Source: Pseudomonadota bacterium
GTDB taxonomy: Bacteria > Pseudomonadota > Alphaproteobacteria > Rhizobiales > Xanthobacteraceae
NCBI GenBank assembly: GCA_023435725.1
Contig: JAEYRD010000201.1
Coordinates: 16,599-80,598, forward strand
Direction of reading: 5' to 3'
Length of the DNA stretch: 64,000 nucleotides
The notes beneath the pieces are model-generated. The model was given only the letters and a program-made list of their open reading frames with translations, ran no database searches and had not been told where the DNA came from. Position 1 is the stretch's first letter, and every line of letters begins with the position of its first letter. This document shows positions 20,238-29,310 of this stretch, piece by piece. The translations under genes were made by a program, and so were the position numbers.

Positions 20238-20480
20238 ATGACCATTCGCAACCGCATCGTGCTCGGCGCTTCGGTGGCCGCGCTCTCGCTGGGCCTCGCG
20301 CTTTCGTCGGCCGCTTTTGCTCAGGACAAGATGGGCAAGGACGACGGCATGATGAAGAAGGACACGATGTCCAAGGACGGCATGAAGAAGGATGCCATGT
20401 CCAAGGACGACGGCATGAAGAAAGACCATATGTCGAAGGACGGGATGAAGAAGGACGACGGGATGATGAAGAAGAACTGA
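20238..20480 (+). CDS. pentapeptide MXKDX repeat protein
   Basis: The 80-residue secreted protein has a signal peptide ending in SSAAFA (about residue 30). The mature part is built entirely of Met-Lys-Asp-rich units (KMGKDDGMMKKD, TMSKDGMKKD, AMSKDDGMKKD, HMSKDGMKKDD), the MXKDX family signature. The mature protein is methionine- and charge-rich and probably unstructured in the periplasm. Methionine/aspartate repeats could bind soft metals or be oxidised reversibly, but the function is unknown. The ATG follows aggga at nine bases. Confidence 0.9.
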   Translation: MTIRNRIVLGASVAALSLGLALSSAAFAQDKMGKDDGMMKKDTMSKDGMKKDAMSKDDGMKKDHMSKDGMKKDDGMMKKN

Positions 20481-20534
20481 TCTTCAACTGTCGTCGCGGG
20501 CCGCTCGCGGTGACGAACGCGCGCGCTCGCAATT

Positions 20535-20561
20535 CCGGGGCGGTCATGCCGGCCGCCCCGG
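20535..20561. terminator. GC-rich hairpin between convergent genes
   Basis: ccggggcgg (20535-20543) pairs exactly with ccgccccgg (20553-20561) across a nine-base loop. It lies between the MXKDX gene and the convergent DUF6481 gene. There is no T-run on either side, so it may be a REP-like or structural terminator rather than a classical intrinsic terminator. Confidence 0.5.
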
Positions 20562-20605
20562 AGCGATGTCTCAGTTCAAATTCAATTGAACGTTACTTGT
20601 GAGCG

Positions 20606-20953
20606 TTACTTGCGCTTGGCCTTGCGGGCGGCGTAGCGCGCGTCACGCTTGGCCTTCTGCTCGGCCTCGAGCGCTGCCAGCTTTTCGGCTGTTTCCGCGG
20701 CCTCGCGTGCGATCCGTGCCGCTTCAGCGACCTTGGCTTCTTCCTCAAGGCGCTTCTGCTCGGCCTTTTCGGCCTCGCGCGTGGCCTTGGCCTCGGCGCG
20801 CTTGGCCGCGAGGGCCTCGCGCTCGGCGCGTCGTGCCGCGACCGCCGGATCGTCGGGGCCCGGCTGCGACTTGAACTTGTTCAAAAGATTTTTGCGGGCG
20901 TCCTGTGCCGCCTTTTGCCGGTCTGCGAAGCCGGGTTCCCTGAATCCACTCAT
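20606..20953 (-). CDS. DUF6481 family coiled-coil protein
   Basis: The 115-residue protein begins MSGFREPGFADRQKAAQDAR and runs through KNLLNKFKSQPGPDDPAV, both hallmarks of the DUF6481 family. The rest (about residues 38-115) is a long Ala/Glu/Lys/Arg helix expected to form a single alpha-helix or coiled coil. It is cytoplasmic, without signal peptide or membrane segment. The family is widespread in alphaproteobacteria and has no assigned role. Confidence 0.85.
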   Translation of the reverse strand: MSGFREPGFADRQKAAQDARKNLLNKFKSQPGPDDPAVAARRAEREALAAKRAEAKATREAEKAEQKRLEEEAKVAEAARIAREAAETAEKLAALEAEQKAKRDARYAARKAKRK

Positions 20954-21218
20954 CGAACGAGCCTTGTCTTCCTCGCTTTCAACACTACATCACGGCCTGT
21001 TGGTACGTCGGCTGGGCATAGCAGGCACCACGCGACGCACATGCGTGTACATCGCTGCGCGTCGCGAAGCCACCCATAATCGCAGCCGATCAGGTACCCG
21101 AAAATCGCCCCCGACGATCTCTCGTACCCCGAAAAAACTGCCGAATTGTGATGTCCCTCATAGGGGAAGCACGTGGGCGACGCCTAGCGTCAGGCCCGAT
21201 ACGAGACGGAGCACGGGC

Positions 21219-21455
21219 ATGACGATCTTCCAACTGAGCCTGAAGTCGCTCGCAATCACCTTCGCGGTGGCAGCGGTGGCCAGCGCCGCGCTGCTGCTCT
21301 GCCGTCCACAGCCGATTGAGAGTGCTGTCCTCGGTGCGGATTGGAAATGCACCCAGACCGCATTCGTGCTCACGACCTGCGCCCCGCGGGCCGATCACGC
21401 GATCCCGGCGGTCGAAACCTTGCGCAAGGATGCGATCCCACCGTCCCGAGGCTGA
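21219..21455 (+). CDS. small exported or membrane-anchored hypothetical protein
   Basis: The 78-residue protein starts MTIFQLSLKSLAITFAVAAV with an N-terminal hydrophobic helix (about 9-28) that serves as signal peptide or anchor. A short polar part with two cysteines (DWKCTQTAFVLTTCAP) could form a disulfide in the periplasm. The ATG at 21219 is preceded by gacggagca; the frame is open far upstream but overlaps the opposite-strand gene there. No family recognised. Confidence 0.6.
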   Translation: MTIFQLSLKSLAITFAVAAVASAALLLCRPQPIESAVLGADWKCTQTAFVLTTCAPRADHAIPAVETLRKDAIPPSRG

Positions 21456-21531
21456 ACTGGAGAGCGTGCGCGGGATGTGACGCCACGTCGCAGAGGTGGT
21501 AAAGCCATCTCGCCCGCGCGACCAGGTGGCC

Positions 21532-21774
21532 ATGCCCAAGCCCGAGTCCAGACCCAAGCTCAAGTCCGAGCCCGAACCGGGCGAGGCGCCCAAATCCCCT
21601 CCGAAGCCTCAATCTGGTGACAACCGCCGCGGCGCGATCGCCGGCTTGATTATCGCCATTGTGATCCTCGGCGTGGGCTGGTGGCTCGCCCGCAACCTCA
21701 CCGCCGCCAGCAAGATGCAGGACTGCCTGATGTCGGGGCGGACCAACTGCAACGTGATCGAGCCGGCCCGCTAG
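21532..21774 (+). CDS. small single-span membrane protein, proline/lysine-rich N-terminus
   Basis: An 80-residue protein. Residues 1-35 are rich in Pro, Lys, Glu and Ser. Then RRGAIAGLIIAIVILGVGWW marks one transmembrane helix, followed by a short tail with two cysteines (MQDCLMSGRTNCNVIEPAR). The ATG at 21532 follows aggtgg. The basic residues before the helix predict a cytoplasmic N-terminus, placing the cysteines in the periplasm. The tail pattern (DCLMSGRTNC) is familiar from small rhizobial proteins, but no function is known. Confidence 0.75.
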   Translation: MPKPESRPKLKSEPEPGEAPKSPPKPQSGDNRRGAIAGLIIAIVILGVGWWLARNLTAASKMQDCLMSGRTNCNVIEPAR

Positions 21775-21949
21775 AGGAGGTCGAGCCGCGGTCCCTGCGG
21801 ACGAAAAATTGCCGTGATCTTAAACATTTGTAACGGGACTTAGCTGACCAAAGCAGGTCAGTTATGTCAGCCGGCATCAGCCATGCGCGGTCCGAATCGT
21901 CTATCGCGCAAGGACCACGGCAATCGAGAGAGTAGGGGGTCAAGCACGC

Positions 21950-22726
21950 ATGAGTGCGTCCAGCCGCATGAAGATCATCATTCCCTTGGTTTCGGCCATG
22001 TCACTGCTCGCCGTCCCGGCGCTAGCTCAGGACGCGTTGCCGCCAAGGCCCCAGGGCCAGCCGCCGGCGGGGCCCGGCGCAGGCGCGCCGCCCCCGCCCA
22101 ATCAGAACATACGCAGGGGCCCGCCACCGCAGCAGGCGGCCCGGCCCGCGCCGCCGGTCGGCGGCCAGCCGCACGCAGGTCCCGGTCCCGGCCCCCACGC
22201 TGCCGGCGGTCCTCCGCCCGGCCGCTATATGGCCCGCGGTCCCGCACCGGCGCGCGACTGGGGCGGACACGCCTATCGCGGCAACCTCGCCTGGGATGGC
22301 GGGCGCTGGCGTCATGAGGTCCACAACGGCCGTCGCGGCTGGTGGTGGGACGTTGGCGGCGTCTGGTATTATTATCCGCAGCGGATGGATGGCCCGCCCG
22401 CCTACATCTCGGAGGACTATATCGACGACGTGCCGGTGGCCTATGCCCCGCCGCCGGTCGCCTACGAACCGCCGCCGCCACCCCCGCCGCCGGTTGACCC
22501 CGGCGCAAGCGCGCTCGGCGGCGCCATCGTCGGCGGCGTGCTCGGCGGTCTGATCTCGGGCAACGCAACCGGTGCGGCAGCAGGTGCGGTCCTCGGTGGC
22601 GCGACCGGCGCGATCGCCGGCGCTACGGCTGCCTCGCGCCCCGGCTACTATCTGGCCCAGGGCAACTGCTACTACCGCTATCCGAGCGGCCAGTATGTGC
22701 AGGCCGATCCCCGGGCGTGTTACTGA
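21950..22726 (+). CDS. proline-rich secreted protein with glycine-zipper domain
   Basis: The 258-residue protein has a signal peptide ending in AVPALA (about residue 26), a Pro/Gly/Gln/Ala-rich region (27-95), an aromatic tryptophan-rich segment (RGNLAWDGGRWRHEV, GWWWDVGGVWYYYP), a proline stretch, and a glycine-zipper region (about 195-233: GGAIVGGVLGGLISGNATGA and GAVLGGATGAIAGA) that probably inserts into or lines a membrane. The tail has NCYYRY and RACY cysteines. Outer-membrane or cell-surface location is likely. The ATG at 21950 follows taggggg; an internal ATG at 21968 would also leave a signal peptide. Function unknown. Confidence 0.85.
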   Translation: MSASSRMKIIIPLVSAMSLLAVPALAQDALPPRPQGQPPAGPGAGAPPPPNQNIRRGPPPQQAARPAPPVGGQPHAGPGPGPHAAGGPPPGRYMARGPAPARDWGGHAYRGNLAWDGGRWRHEVHNGRRGWWWDVGGVWYYYPQRMDGPPAYISEDYIDDVPVAYAPPPVAYEPPPPPPPPVDPGASALGGAIVGGVLGGLISGNATGAAAGAVLGGATGAIAGATAASRPGYYLAQGNCYYRYPSGQYVQADPRACY

Positions 22727-22750
22727 GTCTCGAAGCAATATCTAAAGCGA

Positions 22751-22782
22751 AGAGGCGGGCTCAGGCCCGCCTCTTTCGTTTT
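22751..22782 (+). terminator. intrinsic terminator after the glycine-zipper gene
   Basis: agaggcgggc (22751-22760), loop tcag, gcccgcctct (22765-22774), then ttcgtttt. A perfect 10-bp stem followed by a T-rich run 25 bases after the stop codon. Confidence 0.85.
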
Positions 22783-22812
22783 GGGCGGGCCGTCGACTGA
22801 TGGAATCGCGCG

Positions 22813-22974
22813 TCAGGACACGAGCCAAGTGAAGAATGCGATCGCCGCCCAGACCAAGCCTGTGATCCAGGCCAGCATCACGGTGCCGATCGTCGCGAGA
22901 AGAACGACGCCGAACAGGCCGGATCGTTCTCGCTGTGCGGGGACGTGAGCCTCGGTTGCTGCTTCCTGCGTCAT
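22813..22974 (-). CDS. small membrane protein, paralogue of the protein at 5392
   Basis: The 53-residue protein starts MTQEAATEAHVPAQRERSGL and continues as a hydrophobic hairpin ending LAWITGLVWAAIAFFTWLVS at the very C-terminus. The tail pattern matches the protein at 5392-5613 (GWICGLGWIAW), so the two form a paralogous pair 17 kb apart. The frame extends upstream to 23058, but the ATG at 22974 is where protein-like sequence begins. No function is known. Confidence 0.6.
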   Translation of the reverse strand: MTQEAATEAHVPAQRERSGLFGVVLLATIGTVMLAWITGLVWAAIAFFTWLVS

Positions 22975-23166
22975 GACGGCCACCCACGCTTTCTCGCGCC
23001 TTTGGGAGCGGGTTGAGAGCCTGTTTAGCGGAGACGCCGGGCTGCGGCTGTGACGCAATTCACAGATGCGCCAGAATGAGCGAAAGCAGCAGGGAAACTA
23101 CCCCGCATTCATACGGACGAAATTGCCATCCGCTTGTCCGGATCGGCCGGGTAGGGTGCTGGCCGC

Positions 23167-23316
23167 ATGTGCACCAAGTTCGATCCACAGCGCGAAGCCG
23201 AGGCCGCAATGAAGCGGGCCGCGGCCGCCGAAGGCGCCGACCGGCAGCGACTCATTCAACTGGCCCTGGCGTGGCATGAACTCGCCCGTGATCGACGCGC
23301 CGAGCGGACGGACTGA
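23167..23316 (+). CDS. small helical protein, 49 residues
   Basis: The frame reads MCTKFDPQREAEAAMKRAAA, then AEGADRQRLIQLALAWHELA and RDRRAERTD before TGA. The composition (charged and alanine-rich, two amphipathic helices, a WHELARDRRAE end) is that of a genuine small cytoplasmic protein. Similar ~50-residue proteins recur in Bradyrhizobium. There is no strong Shine-Dalgarno (ggtagggtgctggccgc precedes the ATG). No function is known. Confidence 0.6.
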   Translation: MCTKFDPQREAEAAMKRAAAAEGADRQRLIQLALAWHELARDRRAERTD

Positions 23317-23663
23317 GCGCATTTTCCGGGAGATCTCGGGTTGTCGCGCCGCCTCGATCGATGCCTACCTGCTCCGGCTCGCGCTCGTGCCGCTGAATCC
23401 ATCAGCGCTTCGACCAAGGGAAACTCGGCATTAAGAAATACTCGGGGTCATCCTTTGCGGGCACGATTCGTGCTGTGCGAACGAAGCGGAGTCGGAACGT
23501 GAACAAGCGAGTCCTTGCAGCACAGGGCGAGCGAGATCTGTTCCTGTCGCGCGCGTGCAAAACCTGCAACGATGCGACGCAAAGTCAGCTGCTCCTCTGT
23601 CGCAATAAGCCTTTGACTGTTGCGTGACATTGCGCCGCTTCAGGAGCATCTCGAGCTGAAGGC
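23317..23663. other. intergenic, no feature seen
   Basis: 347 bases between the small helical protein and tRNA-Arg. Short open frames are present on both strands, but none is protein-like. No hairpin with a T-run or repeat was recognised. Confidence 0.5.
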
Positions 23664-23740
23664 TGGCGATCCCGGCAGGACTCGAACCTGCAACCCGCGG
23701 AGTAGAAATCCGCTACTCTATCCAGTTGAGCTACGGGACC
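23664..23740 (-). tRNA. tRNA-Arg (anticodon TCT)
   Basis: Reading the minus strand, the acceptor stem GGTCCCG pairs with CGGGATC, followed by discriminator G and an encoded CCA. The D-arm is GCTC...GAGT, the anticodon stem GCGGA/TCCGC encloses the loop TTTCTAC, giving anticodon TCT (reads AGA), and the T-arm is GCAGG TTCGAGT CCTGC. 77 bases in total. No integrase or mobile DNA is attached. Confidence 0.97.
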
Positions 23741-24105
23741 GTACCTGGGCCGGCCTCGGCTACCGCCCGCCGGTCTTCTACCATTGCACATATGAAAAAT
23801 CCTCAAGCGCGCCAAGCCTGAACCGAACCGTTTTCCCACCGGAAGCGACAAAGCGGAGCGGCGGAGTGCGTTTGACCGGGGTCTGCGGCGCGGCGGCCGG
23901 CCGTGTTGCACCCGGGACATGCTTTGCCGGTACATCTTTTCCTCTGCCGCCGCGCTGATGCGGCGGTCTTTGGCGGCTTTGGGCTTGCCTTGCCATGGCG
24001 AATGCGACGATTTGCACCTCTGGTTCCATCGCCTTGAGTCCGTCACCTTTCCGCGCACTTCAATGCTGCCCGCGGCGTTCGTCCGCGATTTCCGGGAGTC
24101 CATTC
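23741..24105. other. intergenic upstream of the alpha-2-macroglobulin gene
   Basis: 365 bases that must hold the promoters of tRNA-Arg (leftward) and of the alpha-2-macroglobulin/pbpC operon (rightward). The long frame running into the macroglobulin from 23995 is an extension without signal-peptide character. Nothing else is recognised. Confidence 0.5.
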
Positions 24106-27100
24106 ATGATCGGTCTGGTTCGCGCCGTCACACTCTGCGCCACGCTGGCGTTCGGCCTTGCGGCTGCGCAAGGAGCGGACAAGGCCTTCAGGCGCGACGA
24201 TCTCGCCGATTCCGCGATCAAGCTGGAGGCCCAGATCAAGAGCGAGGCGGGGCCGGTCGCCAAGACCGGCGCGACGCTGCGCACCGACGCCGACGCCGCC
24301 TTCCGGCGTAGCGATTTCCGCACCGGTCTGTCCGTCCTCGGCCAGATCGCGGCGACCACACCCGAGGATGCCGGCAACTGGCTGCGGCTCGCCAAGGTCA
24401 TCTTCCAGATATCGCCCAAGAGCTCCAGCGAGCAGACGTTCCTCCTGGAGCGCGCCTCGACCGCCGCCTACATCGCTTACATGCGCGCCGGTAATGCGGG
24501 CGAGGAGGCCGATTCGCTCGCAGTGCTCGGCAAGTCGCTGGCCGAACGCAAGCTGTGGCGGCCGGCGCTGGACGCGCTGCGGCTGTCGCTGGACATGCGC
24601 GAGGTCGCCGATGTCCGCGGACAATATGAGAGGATGCGCGACGAGCACGGCTTCCGGCTGCTCGACTACACCGTGGACTCGGACTCGGCGAGCCCGCGCG
24701 CCTGCTTCCAGTTCTCGGAAGAACTCGCCAAGCGCACCGATTTCGCGCCGTTCCTGGCGCTCGCAGGCCAGGACAAGCCGGCGCTGTCGGCCGAGGGCAA
24801 GCAGCTCTGCGTCGACGGGCTGAAGCACGGCGAGCGCTACAACATCAACCTGCGCGCCGGCCTGCCGTCCACCGTGAAGGAGGGCCTGCCGAAATCCGCC
24901 GAGTTCAACATCTATGTGCGTGACCGCAAGCCGTTCGTGCGCTTCACCAGTCGCGCCTATGTGCTGCCGAGGACCGGGCAGCGCGGCATTCCCGTGGTCA
25001 GCGTCAACACGCCCGCGGTCAACATCAACGTGTTCCGGATCGGCGACCGCAATCTGATCAACACGGTGGTGGACAGCGACTTCCAGAAGACGTTGTCGAA
25101 GTACCAGCTCAGCGATCTCGGTGGCGAGCGCGGCATGAAGGTCTGGTCCGGCGAGCTCGCGACCGCGATGACGCTGAACCAGGACGTCACCACCGCTTTC
25201 CCGGTCGACCAAGCCCTCGGAGAGCTCCAGCCCGGCGTCTATGTGATGACGGCCGCGGCCAAGGGACCCGGCTCTGATGATGACTACCAGCTCGCCACGC
25301 AATGGTTCATCGTCTCCGATCTCGGCGTGTCGGCCTATTCCGGCAACGACGGCATCCACGTCTTCGTCAACTCGCTGGCGTCGACCGATCCAGTGGGCAA
25401 GGCCGAGGTACGGCTGGTTGCCCGCAACAACGAGATCCTAGCCACGCGCAAGACGGACGAGAGTGGTCACGTGCTGTTCGAGGCCGGGCTCGCGCGCGGC
25501 GAGGGCGGCCTGTCGCCGGCGCTGCTCACGGTCACCGGCGAGAAGGCTGACTATGCCTTTCTGAGTCTGAGGACCTCTGCCTTCGACCTGTCCGATCGTG
25601 GCGTCGCGGGCCGCGTCGTGCCGACGGGCGCAGACGCCTTCGTCTATGCCGAGCGAGGCGTCTACCGTTCCAGCGAAACCGTCTATCTCACCGCGCTGCT
25701 CCGCGACGGGCAGGGCAATGCCGTCACCGGAGGGCCGCTGACCTTGGTGATCGAGCGTCCGGACGGCGTCGAATTCCGTCGCGCCGTGCTGGCCGACCAG
25801 GGCGCCGGCGGCCGCACGCTCGCCGTGCCGCTCAACTCGGCTGTCCCGACCGGGACGTGGCGGGTGCGCGCCTTCACCGACCCGAAGGGCTCTTCGGTCG
25901 GCGAGACCACTTTCATGGTCGAGGACTACGTCCCCGATAGGATCGAATTCGACTTGTCCGCCAAAGACAAGCTGATCAAAGCTAACGCTCCGGTGGAGCT
26001 TAAGGCGGACGGCCATTTCCTCTATGGCGCGCCCGCTTCCGGCCTCCAGCTCGAAGGTGACATGCTCATCGCGCCGGCTGCCGAGCGGCCGGGCTTTACC
26101 GGCTACCAGTTCGGCGTCGCCGACGAGGAGACCACCTCGAACGAGCGCACGCCGCTGGAGAACCTGCCGGAGGCCGACGCCAATGGCGTTGCGACCTTCC
26201 CGGTGACGCTGGACAAGCAGCCGGCCTCGACCCGCCCGCAGGAGGCGCAGATCTTCGTCCGCATGGTCGAGACCGGGGGGCGCGCCGTCGAGCGCAAGCT
26301 GGTGCTTCCGGTCGCACCCGCGGCCGCCATGATCGGCATCAAGCCGGTGTTCGGCGACAAGAACGTCGCCGAGGGCGACAAGGCCGAGTTCGACGTCGTG
26401 TTCGTCTCGCCCGAGGGCCAGACGCTTCGCCGCGACGGCCTGCGCTATGAGCTCCTGAAGATGGAGTCGCGCTACCAGTGGTATCGCCAGAACAATTACT
26501 GGGAGTATGAGCCGGTCAAGTCGACGTCGCGCGTCGCTGACGGGGATGTCGCAGTTGCGGCAGACAAGCCTTCGCGGATTTCGCTCACGCCTCAGCCTGG
26601 CCGCTACCGTCTCGACGTGAAGTCCAACGACGCGGACGGCCCGGTGACCTCGGTGCAGTTCGACGTCGGCTGGTACTCCGACGGCAGCGCCGACACACCG
26701 GACCTGCTGGAGACCTCGATCGACAAGCCGCAATACGCCTCCGGCGACACCATGACGGTGTCGGTCAATGTCCGTAACCCCGGCAAGCTCACCGTCAACG
26801 TACTCGGCGACCGCCTGCTGACGACGCAGACCATCGACGTCAAGGAAGGCTCCGCACAGGTGAAGCTCCCGGTCGGCAAGGACTGGGGCACTGGCGCCTA
26901 TGTGGTGGCGACGCTGCGCCGTCCGCTCGATGCAGCCGCCCAGCGCATGCCGGGCCGGGCGATCGGCCTGAAATGGTTCGGCATCGACAAGCAGACCCGC
27001 ACGCTCGCCGTGAAGCTGGCGCCGCCGGCGCTGATCCGGCCGAACGCGATGCTGAAGATCCCGGTCAAGCTCGACGGGCTCAATCCGGGCGAGGACGCCA

Positions 27101-29310
27101 AGGTCGTCATCGCCGCGGTCGATGTCGGCATCCTCAACCTCACCAACTACAAGCCGCCGGCGCCGGATGATTACTATCTTGGCCAGCGCCGCCTGACCGC
27201 GGAGATCCGCGATCTCTACGGCCAGCTGATCGACGGCATGTCGGGCACCCGCGGCCAGATCAAGTCCGGCGGCGATGCCGGCGCGGCCGAGTTGCAGGGC
27301 TCGCCGCCGACGCAAAAGCCGCTCGCGCTCTATTCGGGCATCGTCACGGTCGCTGCCGACGGCACAGCGGAGGTGAGCTTCGACATCCCCGAGTTTGCCG
27401 GCACCGCGCGCGTGATGGCGGTGGCGTGGACTGCGACCAAGCTTGGCCGTGCCAACACCGACGTCGTGATCCGCGATCCCGTGGTGCTGACGACGACCTT
27501 GCCGCGTTTCCTGCTCAACGGTGACCACGGCACGGCCAATCTGGAGATCGACAATGTCGAGGGCCAGGCCGGCGACTACGTGATCAACGTGAAGACGGGC
27601 GGTCCGGTGAAGATGACCGGCAATCCCGCGACGACGGTCAAGCTCGCCGCCAAGCAGCGCAATTCCTTCTCGCTGGCGCTCGACGCGACCGCGGCGGGGC
27701 AGGCGACGCTCGACGTCGACATCAAGGGGCCGAATGGTCTTGCGCTCGCGCGTCACTATGCGTTCGACGTCAAGGCCGCAACGCAGGTTCTGGCGCGACG
27801 CTCGATCCGTACCCTCGCGAAGGGCGAGAGCCTGACGCTGACCTCGGACATGTTCTCCGACCTCGTGCCGGGCACCGGCGGCGTCTCGGTCTCGGCGAGC
27901 CTGTCGACGGCGCTCGATGCTGCGACGATCCTCAAGGCGCTCGACCGCTATCCCTATGGCTGCTCGGAACAGATCACGAGCCGCGCCATGCCGCTGCTCT
28001 ATGTCAACGAGCTCGCGGCCGGCGCGCACCTTGCCATGGACACCGAGGTCGACCAGCGCATCCGCGATGCGATCGAGCGGCTGCTGGCGCGCCAGGGATC
28101 TAACGGCTCGTTCGGCCTTTGGTCAGCGGGGGGCGACGACGCCTGGCTCGATGCCTATGTGACGGACTTCCTGACCCGTGCCCGCGAAAAGGGCTTCGTG
28201 GTGCCGGACGTGCTGTTCAAGAACGCGCTCGACCGCATCCGCAACTCGGTGGTGAACGGCAACGAGCCGGAGAAGGACGGCGGGCGCGATCTCGCCTACG
28301 GCCTCTACGTGCTCGCACGCAATGGCGCAGCGCCGATCGGCGATCTCCGCTATCTCGCCGACACCAAGCTCTCCAACCTCGCAACGCCGATTGCGAAGTC
28401 GCAGCTCGCGGCCGCACTGGCGCTGGTCGGCGACCGCAACCGCGCCGAACGCGTCTATGGTGCCGCGCTCGACAGCCTTGCGCCGAAGCCGGCGCTGGAA
28501 TTCGGCCGCACCGACTACGGCTCGCAGCTCCGCGATGCCGCAGCACTGGTCTCGCTCGCGAGCGAAGGCAACGCACCGAAGGCGACGCTGACGCAGGCGG
28601 TGTCGCGGGTCGAGACCGCGCGAGGGCTCACGCCCTACACCTCCACGCAGGAGAATGCGTGGCTGGTGCTGGCGGCGCGGGCGCTCGCCAAGGAGAATCT
28701 CTCGATCGAGGTCGACGGCCAGCCGGTCAAGACTGCGCTCTATCGCAGCTACAAGGCCGCGACGCTGGAGGGCAAGCCGCTGAAGATCACCAATACCGGC
28801 GATGCGCCGGTGCAGGCGGTGGTCTCGGTGTCCGGCTCGCCCGTCACGCCGGAGCCGGCGGCATCGGCCGGATTCAAGATCGAGCGCAACTACTTCACGC
28901 TCGACGGCAAGCCCGCCGATATCAGCAAGGTCAAGCAGAACGATCGCTTCGCCGTGGTGTTGAAGATTACGGAGGCAAAGCCCGAGTACGGCCACATCAT
29001 GGTGTCGGACTATCTGCCGGCAGGACTCGAGATCGACAATCCGAAGCTGGTGTCGTCGGGTGACAGCGGCACGCTGGACTGGATCGAGGATGGCGAGGAG
29101 CCTGAAAATACCGAGTTCCGCGACGACCGCTTCACAGCGGCGGTCGACCGCGCCTCGGATTCCAAGGCGGTCTTCACCGTGGCCTATGTCGTGCGCGCGG
29201 TCTCGCCCGGCAAATACGTGCTGCCGCAGGCCTATGTCGAGGACATGTACAACCCCTCGCGCTACGGCCGCACCGGGACGGGCTCCGTCGAGGTGCGGGC
29301 AGCGAAGTGA
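24106..29310 (+). CDS. bacterial alpha-2-macroglobulin (YfhM/MagD-like), thioester type
   Basis: The 1734-residue periplasmic protein starts MIGLVRAVTLCATLAFGLAA with a signal peptide cleaved near AAAQGA. Macroglobulin MG domains follow, the bait region, and YPYGCSEQITSRAMPLL, in which Cys1286 and the Gln of CSEQ form the reactive thioester. An alpha-alpha toroid (LLARQGSNGSFGLW, DAWLDAYVTDFLTRA) and a C-terminal domain come last. Such proteins trap attacking proteases and work with PbpC, whose gene overlaps this one by four bases. Unlike the E. coli protein there is no lipobox cysteine, so it should be soluble. The start at 24106 gives a clean signal peptide; the frame is open to 23995. Confidence 0.95.
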   Translation: MIGLVRAVTLCATLAFGLAAAQGADKAFRRDDLADSAIKLEAQIKSEAGPVAKTGATLRTDADAAFRRSDFRTGLSVLGQIAATTPEDAGNWLRLAKVIFQISPKSSSEQTFLLERASTAAYIAYMRAGNAGEEADSLAVLGKSLAERKLWRPALDALRLSLDMREVADVRGQYERMRDEHGFRLLDYTVDSDSASPRACFQFSEELAKRTDFAPFLALAGQDKPALSAEGKQLCVDGLKHGERYNINLRAGLPSTVKEGLPKSAEFNIYVRDRKPFVRFTSRAYVLPRTGQRGIPVVSVNTPAVNINVFRIGDRNLINTVVDSDFQKTLSKYQLSDLGGERGMKVWSGELATAMTLNQDVTTAFPVDQALGELQPGVYVMTAAAKGPGSDDDYQLATQWFIVSDLGVSAYSGNDGIHVFVNSLASTDPVGKAEVRLVARNNEILATRKTDESGHVLFEAGLARGEGGLSPALLTVTGEKADYAFLSLRTSAFDLSDRGVAGRVVPTGADAFVYAERGVYRSSETVYLTALLRDGQGNAVTGGPLTLVIERPDGVEFRRAVLADQGAGGRTLAVPLNSAVPTGTWRVRAFTDPKGSSVGETTFMVEDYVPDRIEFDLSAKDKLIKANAPVELKADGHFLYGAPASGLQLEGDMLIAPAAERPGFTGYQFGVADEETTSNERTPLENLPEADANGVATFPVTLDKQPASTRPQEAQIFVRMVETGGRAVERKLVLPVAPAAAMIGIKPVFGDKNVAEGDKAEFDVVFVSPEGQTLRRDGLRYELLKMESRYQWYRQNNYWEYEPVKSTSRVADGDVAVAADKPSRISLTPQPGRYRLDVKSNDADGPVTSVQFDVGWYSDGSADTPDLLETSIDKPQYASGDTMTVSVNVRNPGKLTVNVLGDRLLTTQTIDVKEGSAQVKLPVGKDWGTGAYVVATLRRPLDAAAQRMPGRAIGLKWFGIDKQTRTLAVKLAPPALIRPNAMLKIPVKLDGLNPGEDAKVVIAAVDVGILNLTNYKPPAPDDYYLGQRRLTAEIRDLYGQLIDGMSGTRGQIKSGGDAGAAELQGSPPTQKPLALYSGIVTVAADGTAEVSFDIPEFAGTARVMAVAWTATKLGRANTDVVIRDPVVLTTTLPRFLLNGDHGTANLEIDNVEGQAGDYVINVKTGGPVKMTGNPATTVKLAAKQRNSFSLALDATAAGQATLDVDIKGPNGLALARHYAFDVKAATQVLARRSIRTLAKGESLTLTSDMFSDLVPGTGGVSVSASLSTALDAATILKALDRYPYGCSEQITSRAMPLLYVNELAAGAHLAMDTEVDQRIRDAIERLLARQGSNGSFGLWSAGGDDAWLDAYVTDFLTRAREKGFVVPDVLFKNALDRIRNSVVNGNEPEKDGGRDLAYGLYVLARNGAAPIGDLRYLADTKLSNLATPIAKSQLAAALALVGDRNRAERVYGAALDSLAPKPALEFGRTDYGSQLRDAAALVSLASEGNAPKATLTQAVSRVETARGLTPYTSTQENAWLVLAARALAKENLSIEVDGQPVKTALYRSYKAATLEGKPLKITNTGDAPVQAVVSVSGSPVTPEPAASAGFKIERNYFTLDGKPADISKVKQNDRFAVVLKITEAKPEYGHIMVSDYLPAGLEIDNPKLVSSGDSGTLDWIEDGEEPENTEFRDDRFTAAVDRASDSKAVFTVAYVVRAVSPGKYVLPQAYVEDMYNPSRYGRTGTGSVEVRAAK

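Noticed and set aside
23664..23740. tRNA-Arg as an integration site of a genomic island
   Set aside because: No integrase, no repeat of the tRNA 3' end nearby, and flanking genes are ordinary chromosomal ones.
25438..28029. 863-codon open frame antisense to the alpha-2-macroglobulin gene
   Set aside because: It is a mirror of a strongly supported gene. High GC third positions leave few stops on the opposite strand, and the translation is rich in Arg, His, Asp and Gly with no domain.
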